Positions 58,992-64,000 of a stretch of 64,000 nucleotides of DNA are shown here, piece by piece. Within the stretch, counting starts at the first letter, position 1. Each line of letters begins with the position of its first letter. The DNA comes from Thermoflavifilum sp. Its GTDB lineage: Bacteria; Bacteroidota; Bacteroidia; Chitinophagales; Chitinophagaceae. Below the pieces are notes generated by a model, which searched no databases, was not told the DNA's origin, and was given only the letters and a program-made list of their open reading frames with translations. The position numbers and the translations under genes were made by a program. The stretch covers positions 94,245 to 158,244 of the forward strand of contig JAIMAQ010000006.1 of assembly GCA_023511875.1 (NCBI GenBank), read 5' to 3'.

Positions 58992-59750
58992 ATGCAACCA
59001 CTTTCTGCCATCGTCATTACTTTTAATGCCAGCGCATATATTTCCCAATGCCTGCAGTCGCTTATCCCTGTAGCTAGTGAAATATTGGTGGTCGACAGTT
59101 ACTCAACCGACAACACCCCTCAACTGGCTCAAGCTTTTCCCGTGCGATTTATTCAGCATACTTGGGAAGGCTATGGGCAACAAAAAAACTGGGCCATGCA
59201 ACTGGCTACTCATGATCATGTGCTCTTTATCGATGCCGATGAAGTGTTGTCGCCTGAATTACAGCAATCCATTCTGCAAGTTCGCCAGCAAGGCTTTACG
59301 GGTGGGTATCGTTTACAACGTTTGAATCAATATTTTAACAAATGGATTCGGCATGGATTGGAATATCCCGACCATAAGATTCGGTTGTTTAACCGGCTGC
59401 AAGCTCGATGGAGTGAAGATCCTGTGCATGAAACCGTTGTTTTTTCTATACCTATAGAGATTCAATTGTTGGATGGGTTTTTGTTTCATTATACCTATCG
59501 AGATATACATACCTTATGGTTAAAGATGGATCGGTATGCACATCTGGGAGCCGAAAAATTGTATCAACAAGGTAAAAAAGCCTCGACAAAAACATTGTTA
59601 TTGCATCCTATAGCTACCTTTGGCAAAGCTTATTTGCTAAAAGCCGGTTGGAAAGAAGGCACTGCTGGGCTTATGCTAGCTGTACTGAATGCTACATCGG
59701 TATTTCTGAAATATGCCAAGCTCTGGCTCAAACAGCAGGGTTTAAATTAA
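58992..59750 (+). CDS. family 2 glycosyltransferase, WaaE/KdtX-like
   Basis: 252 residues. It has the compact lipooligosaccharide-type GT2 pattern: LSAIVITFNASAYISQCLQSL, VASEILVVDSYSTDNT, GYGQQKNWAMQLATHDHVLFIDADE (DAD metal motif near residue 90), and VHETVVF. This group adds a beta-glucose or similar residue to the inner core of LPS. It is divergent from the Lon-N/lptC unit, which suggests a shared LPS context. A C-terminal hydrophobic helix (GLMLAVLNATSVFLKYAK) may bind the membrane. Confidence 0.88.
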   Translation: MQPLSAIVITFNASAYISQCLQSLIPVASEILVVDSYSTDNTPQLAQAFPVRFIQHTWEGYGQQKNWAMQLATHDHVLFIDADEVLSPELQQSILQVRQQGFTGGYRLQRLNQYFNKWIRHGLEYPDHKIRLFNRLQARWSEDPVHETVVFSIPIEIQLLDGFLFHYTYRDIHTLWLKMDRYAHLGAEKLYQQGKKASTKTLLLHPIATFGKAYLLKAGWKEGTAGLMLAVLNATSVFLKYAKLWLKQQGLN

Positions 59751-59827
59751 AAGTTCTGTTAATTCTTGTTATCCCTTCAAACTAAATCTTGTGCGCATGC
59801 GTAAATAATGAATATAAACAAAGATTT

Positions 59828-60403
59828 ATGTACAGATTTTTTTCTCGTTTATCTGCAAAGAAAGTATGGTCAATCACTAGCGTGTTGCTGATCTGTGCTT
59901 CATGCAGTTTTTCCCAATCGCATCAGAAATTTGTTACTAAAAATCATCAAATTATTGCTATGGATCATCGAAATAATCCCTACTATTCGAGAACAGACAC
60001 CACCACCTTGCACGTGTCTGATGCAGAATGGAAGAAGATTTTACCGCCAGAAGTGTATCGGGTAGCCCGCGAAAGAGGAACTGAGCCACCCTTTCAAAAC
60101 CGTTTCTGGAATTTTAGCGGCAAGGGTACATACTATTGTGCCGTTTGCGGAAACGCTTTATTTCGCTCTGATGCCAAATTTGCTAGCAGCTGTGGCTGGC
60201 CAAGCTTTTTTGAACCAGTTCGTAAAAACAGTGTTATTTATCGACCCGATCATTCTTACGGTATGGAACGCACTGAGGTCATTTGTGCACGTTGTGGCTC
60301 ACATCTCGGGCATGTTTTTGAAGATGGGCCACCCCCAACTGGCTTGCGCTATTGTATGAATTCGATAGTACTCGATTTTGTACCCGATAGTACGGCACGC
60401 TAA
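59828..60403 (+). CDS. msrB: peptide-methionine (R)-S-oxide reductase, exported
   Basis: About 191 residues from the ATG at 59828. The N-terminus is a lipoprotein-like signal (VWSITSVLLICASCSF), unlike the cytosolic MsrB of most bacteria. The MsrB domain then has VSDAEWKKILPPEVYRVARERGTEPPF, two zinc CxxC pairs (CAVC and CARC), CGWPSF, GSHLGHVFEDG and the catalytic RYCMNS with Cys in the RxCxN motif. It reduces methionine-R-sulfoxide in periplasmic or lipid-anchored proteins. Its reducing partner is not in the window. It stops 43 bases before a hairpin that abuts the next start codon. Confidence 0.94.
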   Translation: MYRFFSRLSAKKVWSITSVLLICASCSFSQSHQKFVTKNHQIIAMDHRNNPYYSRTDTTTLHVSDAEWKKILPPEVYRVARERGTEPPFQNRFWNFSGKGTYYCAVCGNALFRSDAKFASSCGWPSFFEPVRKNSVIYRPDHSYGMERTEVICARCGSHLGHVFEDGPPPTGLRYCMNSIVLDFVPDSTAR

Positions 60404-60445
60404 GCCCATTCTGTACCCGTTTGAACGCCAAATAATAATTGAAGT

Positions 60446-60472
60446 AGGGTTTTCGTTATCCTAGAAAACCCT
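60446..60472 (+). terminator. perfect 9-bp stem-loop with T-run, abutting the next start codon
   Basis: The arms AGGGTTTTC and GAAAACCCT enclose a 9-base loop, followed by TTTT and then ATG. It fits an intrinsic terminator for msrB. However, its T-run ends exactly where the L,D-transpeptidase gene begins, so it may also control translation of that gene. Confidence 0.7.
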
Positions 60473-60476
60473 TTTT

Positions 60477-61016
60477 ATGCTTTCCCTGTGCTGGATCATG
60501 CTTATGTGCATGTTTGTCTTGCACGCCAAAGATCCTGGGCATCAGATTGATATAAAGCATGTAGATCCAGATAAAGTATTTCTATTGATCGATAAATTCC
60601 ATCATCGGCTTTATGTGTATGAAGATACCAAATTGCTTGCTTCGTTTCCGGCCGTATTTGGTAGCGATGATCTTTCAGATAAGATGATGGCTGGTGATCG
60701 GCGAACACCCGAAGGCACTTTTCATATCATTGCCAAGCGATATGATCAACGTTGGTCGCGTTTTTTGTTGCTCGATTACCCCAATGAAGAATCTTATCAA
60801 AAATTTCAAGCCCGTAAAGCTGCTCATCTCATTCCCGAAAATGCATCTATTGGGGGAGGCATTGGTATTCATGGTACTTGGCCAAAAGACGATTTTGTAT
60901 TTACCTACATGCAAAACTGGACCAATGGTTGCATCAGTATTCCCAACTATGCTATTCGTCAAATATACGAGATCGTCAAAATTGGAACACCTGTCGTGAT
61001 CAAAAGGCGACTCTGA
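60477..61016 (+). CDS. L,D-transpeptidase (YkuD fold)
   Basis: 179 residues with an N-terminal signal or anchor (MLSLCWIMLMCMFVLHA). The YkuD domain has VFLLIDKFHHRLYVYEDTKLLASFPAVFG and GDRRTPEGTFHI, and then the catalytic block: IGIHGTWPKDDFVF (His) and NWTNGCISIPNYAIRQIYEIV with Cys in the NGCIS motif. It cross-links peptidoglycan at meso-diaminopimelate or anchors proteins, in the periplasm. The SHGC motif has the less common form TNGC. The start is preceded immediately by a stem-loop. Confidence 0.9.
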   Translation: MLSLCWIMLMCMFVLHAKDPGHQIDIKHVDPDKVFLLIDKFHHRLYVYEDTKLLASFPAVFGSDDLSDKMMAGDRRTPEGTFHIIAKRYDQRWSRFLLLDYPNEESYQKFQARKAAHLIPENASIGGGIGIHGTWPKDDFVFTYMQNWTNGCISIPNYAIRQIYEIVKIGTPVVIKRRL

Positions 61017-61109
61017 TATTTTTTAAAAAATCCAATCCAAATAAGTTGGTGTTTCGTACATAATAAAGAAATAACATTCACCAATTTTCTCACTGTAAAA
61101 ACATTTAAT

Positions 61110-61805
61110 ATGAAACACCAACAAGTTCACATCTCACGGGAAGATACGCTTTCGCAGCCTCTTCCACGCAGAGCTTTTCTTCGTTATGCTGGGCTTGGCT
61201 CTGCCAGCTTAGCTGCCTTATTCATGGCAACTAGCTGCAAGAAAAACAATTCTTCCTCACCTGCATCTTCTACAGCAAATCTCAGCAACGACGATGTAGG
61301 TATTTTAAATTATGCGTATGCATTAGAACAATTAGAGGCGGCTTTTTATACACAGGTTGTGCAAACACCATACAGCGGTATCAGCCAAGTGGAGCTAGCC
61401 ATGTTTACGGATATTCGCGATCATGAAATTGCACATCGAGAATTTTTTAAAGCAGCATTGGGTACAAGTGCAATTATCAGTTTACAATTCGACTTTAGTA
61501 GTATCAATTTCAGCAGTCGAAGCAGCGTAATTGCTACAGCAAAAGCTTTTGAAGATTTAGGTGTATCGGCTTACAACGGTGCTGGTGTTTATCTCAAGAC
61601 CCCAGATTATCTGACCTTGGCTGGCAAAATTGTATCGGTAGAAGCCCGACATGCTGCTTACCTACGCGAGCTAGTGATGGTTGACACCTTTGTAGATAGC
61701 GATGTAGTAGATAGTAATGGTTTAGACATGTCGCGTAAACCTTCGGAAGTGCTTGCAATTGCAAGTACTTACATCAAAACAAAAATTACTAGCCAATTAC
61801 CTTGA
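61110..61805 (+). CDS. exported ferritin-like (DUF/ferritin_2) protein
   Basis: 231 residues of the Ferritin_2 (desiccation-related) type. The N-terminus has a twin-arginine-like start (PLPRRAFLRYAGLGSASLAALFMATSC), which ends in a lipobox Cys, so Tat export with lipid anchoring is possible. The four-helix bundle shows metal-ligand type motifs: YALEQLEAAFYTQVV, DHEIAHREFFKAALG, AKAFEDLGVSAYNG and SVEARHAAYLREL. The function is unknown; a redox or metal-storage role is inferred. It is followed 40 bases later by a second member of the same family. Confidence 0.88.
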   Translation: MKHQQVHISREDTLSQPLPRRAFLRYAGLGSASLAALFMATSCKKNNSSSPASSTANLSNDDVGILNYAYALEQLEAAFYTQVVQTPYSGISQVELAMFTDIRDHEIAHREFFKAALGTSAIISLQFDFSSINFSSRSSVIATAKAFEDLGVSAYNGAGVYLKTPDYLTLAGKIVSVEARHAAYLRELVMVDTFVDSDVVDSNGLDMSRKPSEVLAIASTYIKTKITSQLP

Positions 61806-61845
61806 TTCTATCCTATTTCTTTCACAGTAATAAAATTTAAATGTT

Positions 61846-62685
61846 ATGAACATGTATCGCATTTTTCGGGCTATCGAAGAAATTGATCCCGAAGTATATG
61901 AACGCCTCGACACACGGCGTCAAGCTATGAAAGAGTTTGCTCATATTGGTAAAAAACTTTCGTTTGCCGCCTTGCCTATAGCGTTGGGAGCTATGCTCAA
62001 CAAAGCGTATGCACAAAGCAACAGCTCTGCTAGCGTTGTTGACATTCTCAACTATGCACTCACTTTGGAATATCTCGAGGCCACGTTTTATAGCATGGGG
62101 GCTGCACAAGGCAGTGGGCTAATACCTAATAGTGCCGACCTCACCGCTGTTCAAAAGATTAGTACAGATGAAACTGCCCATGTGAATTTTTTGAAAGCCG
62201 TGATTCCGCAACTTGGAGGTACACCTGTAAATAAACCCAACTTCGATTTTACTGCTGGAGGTACCTTTCCAGATGTGTTTAGCAATTACCAAACATTTTT
62301 GGCGGTAGCACAAGCCTTTGAAGATACCGGTGTGCGGGCATATAAGGGTCAAGCAGCCAATGTGATGAGCAATAGCACAGTGCTGCAAGCAGCATTAGAT
62401 ATTCACTCTGTAGAAGCGCGTCATGCATCGAAGATTCGACAAATGCGTCGCGCTAATGGCTTTAGCAATAGCGTGAAGCCCTGGATCACGGGAAATGACA
62501 CGGGCGGAATTGGCTCGGCCGTGCAGCCTGTATATGCAGGTGAAGAAAACACGGTACAAGCTGGCATTCAGATTACTGGTATTGGCGGATTATCTATTAG
62601 CGCCAACGCCGCTTCTGAAGCTTTTGATGAACCACTCGATATGCAATCAGTGTTGGCTATTGCTAATTTATTCATTAAATCATAG
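61846..62685 (+). CDS. ferritin-like (Ferritin_2) protein, second copy
   Basis: 279 residues, with the same core motifs as its upstream neighbour: YALTLEYLEATFYSMGAAQ, STDETAHVNFLKAV, AQAFEDTGVRAYKGQ and SVEARHASKIRQMRRANG. Unlike it, the N-terminus is a soluble ~60-residue extension (MYRIFRAIEEIDPEVYERLDTR) followed by a hydrophobic segment (FAALPIALGAMLNKAYA), which may be an internal signal. Sequence identity outside the ligands is low. The two probably form a heteromeric or paired system. A bidirectional terminator follows. Confidence 0.88.
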   Translation: MNMYRIFRAIEEIDPEVYERLDTRRQAMKEFAHIGKKLSFAALPIALGAMLNKAYAQSNSSASVVDILNYALTLEYLEATFYSMGAAQGSGLIPNSADLTAVQKISTDETAHVNFLKAVIPQLGGTPVNKPNFDFTAGGTFPDVFSNYQTFLAVAQAFEDTGVRAYKGQAANVMSNSTVLQAALDIHSVEARHASKIRQMRRANGFSNSVKPWITGNDTGGIGSAVQPVYAGEENTVQAGIQITGIGGLSISANAASEAFDEPLDMQSVLAIANLFIKS

Positions 62686-62710
62686 CAGCTAATCATCGCT
62701 TAGAATGATG

Positions 62711-62740
62711 AGGCTCGTGTTATCATAAAAACACGGGCCT
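62711..62740. terminator. bidirectional terminator between ferritin-like gene and proC
   Basis: The arms AGGCTCGTGTT and AACACGGGCCT (one mismatch) enclose a loop of ATCATAAA-type bases. Convergent genes end on both sides; the first T of the proC stop lies in the stem. Confidence 0.75.
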
Positions 62741-63543
62741 TATTCATCTCTAGCAATCTTGCGGTAAGAAACGGTGATTCCTTTGATCAGGGAAGAACTA
62801 AACCCTTGATGTTCCATTTCATTGAGGCCTGCAATAGTGCATCCTTTAGGTGTTGTTACCTTATCGATTTCCTCTTCGGGATGACGATTGCCTCGGATAA
62901 GCAATTCGGCTGCTCCTTTAACAGTTTGCGCAGCAATGAGATTGGCCGTGCGAGCATCGAAGCCAATTTCAATGCCGCCTTGTATACTGGCACGAATAAA
63001 ACGCAAGGCATAAGCTATACCACAAGCCCCCAGAATAGTGGCGGCATCCATGAGCTTTTCATCGATGACGATGGATTTGCCCAGTTGATTGAAAACTTGT
63101 TCTGTCCAGGTAATTTGTTCGGGTGTAGCCTGTTTGAAACTCAAACAAGTCATCGATTCGCGAATAGCAATAGCCGTGTTGGGCATGGCCCGAATTACGG
63201 AAACAGGCTTGTTGATCCAACTAGAAAGCTCATCAATCGTGATTCCTGTAACCACACTGATCAACAAATGATGTTGAGGCTTGAGTTCGGGTGCAATTTC
63301 ATGGACAACGGTCTTTGTGTTGTACGGCTTCACTGCCAAAATCACCACATCAGCCCATTTCACGGCTTCGGTATTGCTCGTCATAAGCTTTACCCCTCTT
63401 TGTTCAAAATGCAAGATAGGCGTTAGATTACGCCGAGTGATCACGAGCTGGCCCGGCTGCAAAAATCCTGTTTGCAACAAACCTTCAGCAATAGAGCTGC
63501 CTAAATTCCCCCCACCAATAATTGCTAATTTGGAAAAAGACAT
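62740..63543 (-). CDS. proC: pyrroline-5-carboxylate reductase
   Basis: 267 residues, normal length. N-terminal Rossmann motif: LAIIGGGNLGSSIAEGLLQTG. Further signatures: VKWADVVILAVKPYNTKTVV, PVSVIRAMPNTAIAIRESMTCL, and at the C-terminal dimer domain, VTTPKGCTIAGLNEMEHQGFSSSLIKGI. It makes proline from P5C with NAD(P)H in the cytosol. It converges on the ferritin-like gene with a shared terminator. Confidence 0.95.
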   Translation of the reverse strand: MSFSKLAIIGGGNLGSSIAEGLLQTGFLQPGQLVITRRNLTPILHFEQRGVKLMTSNTEAVKWADVVILAVKPYNTKTVVHEIAPELKPQHHLLISVVTGITIDELSSWINKPVSVIRAMPNTAIAIRESMTCLSFKQATPEQITWTEQVFNQLGKSIVIDEKLMDAATILGACGIAYALRFIRASIQGGIEIGFDARTANLIAAQTVKGAAELLIRGNRHPEEEIDKVTTPKGCTIAGLNEMEHQGFSSSLIKGITVSYRKIARDE

Positions 63544-63860
63544 GGAAATAATTTTTAATAATGTAAAGTTATAGCGAAATGATTAGAAAAATTTCATCAA
63601 ATTCCTACTTACTAGATATTTTACCTAACACAAATTAATATATCATATTCACTCTGTGGGGAATGCCAATGGCGTTGATCTCGAACAGATGCAACAAAAA
63701 AGTCTTTGCCAGCATTGTTATGTTTAACCCTGATAATGAATCAGAAGGCTTCTAGCCTAACTTGTTGACATGAGTTTTCATGATGTCGATTAGCAATTAT
63801 TATTCAGGAGTAACCCTTGAAGCAAGTGGAACATGTATCTAAAATAATAAAACAATCAAC
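63544..63860. other. intergenic stretch with no supported gene
   Basis: 317 bases. AT-rich, without an ORF of useful length. A 30-codon plus-strand ORF at 63663-63755 (ASIVMFNPDNES, TAG) faintly recalls the N-terminus of GT2 rhamnosyltransferases (VIVTYNPD), but it is too short to call. No strong hairpin or TAnnTTTG box was seen. Confidence 0.5.
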
Positions 63861-64000
63861 ATGAAACTAAAACTGGGGTCAGATGAAAATAAAAGTGAAT
63901 CAACGTACACAAGCCTATCGAATTTTTTCATTTTCCGTAGCGAAATGGAGCCCATTTTAGCCATTTTTCTGGCAGTCTTGAACTTTCTTTGCTTCTTTCT
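63861..64000 (+). CDS. 5' end of a membrane protein gene, cut by the window edge
   Basis: The ATG at 63861 opens a frame that runs off the right edge without a stop (46 codons visible). The start is MKLKLGSDENKSES..., followed by a hydrophobic segment MEPILAIFLAVLNFLCFF. A short acidic N-terminus and then an FRSEM helix of this kind is seen in sugar ABC-transporter permeases of the RbsC type, but the identity is only a guess from 46 residues. The ORF track did not list it because it is shorter than its limit. Confidence 0.5.
   Translation, partial: MKLKLGSDENKSESTYTSLSNFFIFRSEMEPILAIFLAVLNFLCFF

Noticed and set aside
61040-61085. TTGGTG...CACCAA arms upstream of the first ferritin-like gene
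   Set aside because: Only 6-bp arms about 27 bases apart; this is expected by chance in an AT-rich gap.
62806-63426. Plus-strand ORF of 206 aa antisense to proC
   Set aside because: ProC is certain on the minus strand, and the antisense protein has no recognisable features.
1-64000. CRISPR arrays, insertion sequences, prophage or integron features
   Set aside because: No spaced direct repeats, transposase, integrase or phage structural proteins were seen in the translated ORFs or intergenic stretches.

Overview
The window reads as chromosomal DNA of a member of the Bacteroidota, most likely Chitinophagia/Chitinophagaceae. The lineage rests on several things seen here: the gliding lipoprotein GldH, a DUF4293 protein, a HYC_CC_PP-type small protein beside a copper system, lipoproteins with short SxxC-type signals, and above all many copies of the Bacteroidota sigma-ABfr -7 box (TAnnTTTG) just upstream of genes, with no consistent Shine-Dalgarno sequence. 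I cannot name the genus from sequence alone. No phage, insertion sequence, CRISPR array or rRNA operon was seen. The region is mostly housekeeping and envelope genes with two metal/drug efflux islands.

Layout. 1-7.8 kb: the 3' end of a DUF4838 glycosidase-like protein, two GT2 glycosyltransferases, thiL, a SuhB-type phosphatase, a bacterial member of the plant GH3 (auxin-amido synthetase) adenylation family, and a LysE exporter. 7.7-15.0 kb: a LacI regulator behind a NagZ/serine-hydrolase fusion, mutL, and an uncharacterised lipoprotein. 15.0-23.5 kb: a minus-strand copper/silver efflux island (HMA chaperone, HYC_CC_PP protein, CusA split into two ORFs, CusC, two CusB-type adaptors, DUF302). 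23.5-30.8 kb: a two-component system with gldH and yicC, a pseudouridine synthase, an LpxD-like acyltransferase, an NAD-dependent epimerase and pheS. 30.9-37.5 kb: a beta-propeller protein, a fatty-acid hydroxylase, a class-A-like serine hydrolase with a YdjC deacetylase, lysS and a DoxX-like protein. 37.5-41.8 kb: thioredoxin, a YgaP-like DUF2892 protein, a Crp/Fnr regulator, dienelactone hydrolase, an MFS exporter and a tandem Usp protein. 41.9-48.3 kb: an Emr-type tripartite drug efflux operon (tetR-tolC-emrA-emrB-emrB) with a clear dyad operator over the tetR promoter. 48.3-64 kb: a TPR protein, MarC, tRNA-Arg(CCG), maeB, DUF4293, a hydroxyacid dehydrogenase, GH27 alpha-galactosidase, an AhpD-like protein, an EamA transporter, an aldo/keto reductase, lptC, a Lon-N protein, a GT2, exported msrB, an L,D-transpeptidase, two exported ferritin-like proteins, proC, and the start of a further membrane protein at the edge.

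How parts work together. The copper island holds all pieces of an RND efflux pump, plus a cytosolic HMA chaperone. Its unusual points are the split pump gene and two adaptors, one with an HMBD (CxMHP) domain and one with Met/His-rich ends. The Emr operon is probably autoregulated by its TetR. The Crp/Fnr regulator near 38.5 kb probably controls at least two promoters in this window: an exact GTAAC-N4-GTTAC dyad lies 46 bases upstream of the start codon of both the DUF2892-trx pair and the distant DUF302 gene. I regard this pair of sites as the best regulatory clue in the window.

All function calls come from reading translated sequences by eye. No database search was run, and start codons were adjusted where the ORF track had used an upstream TTG/GTG or an unlikely extension.
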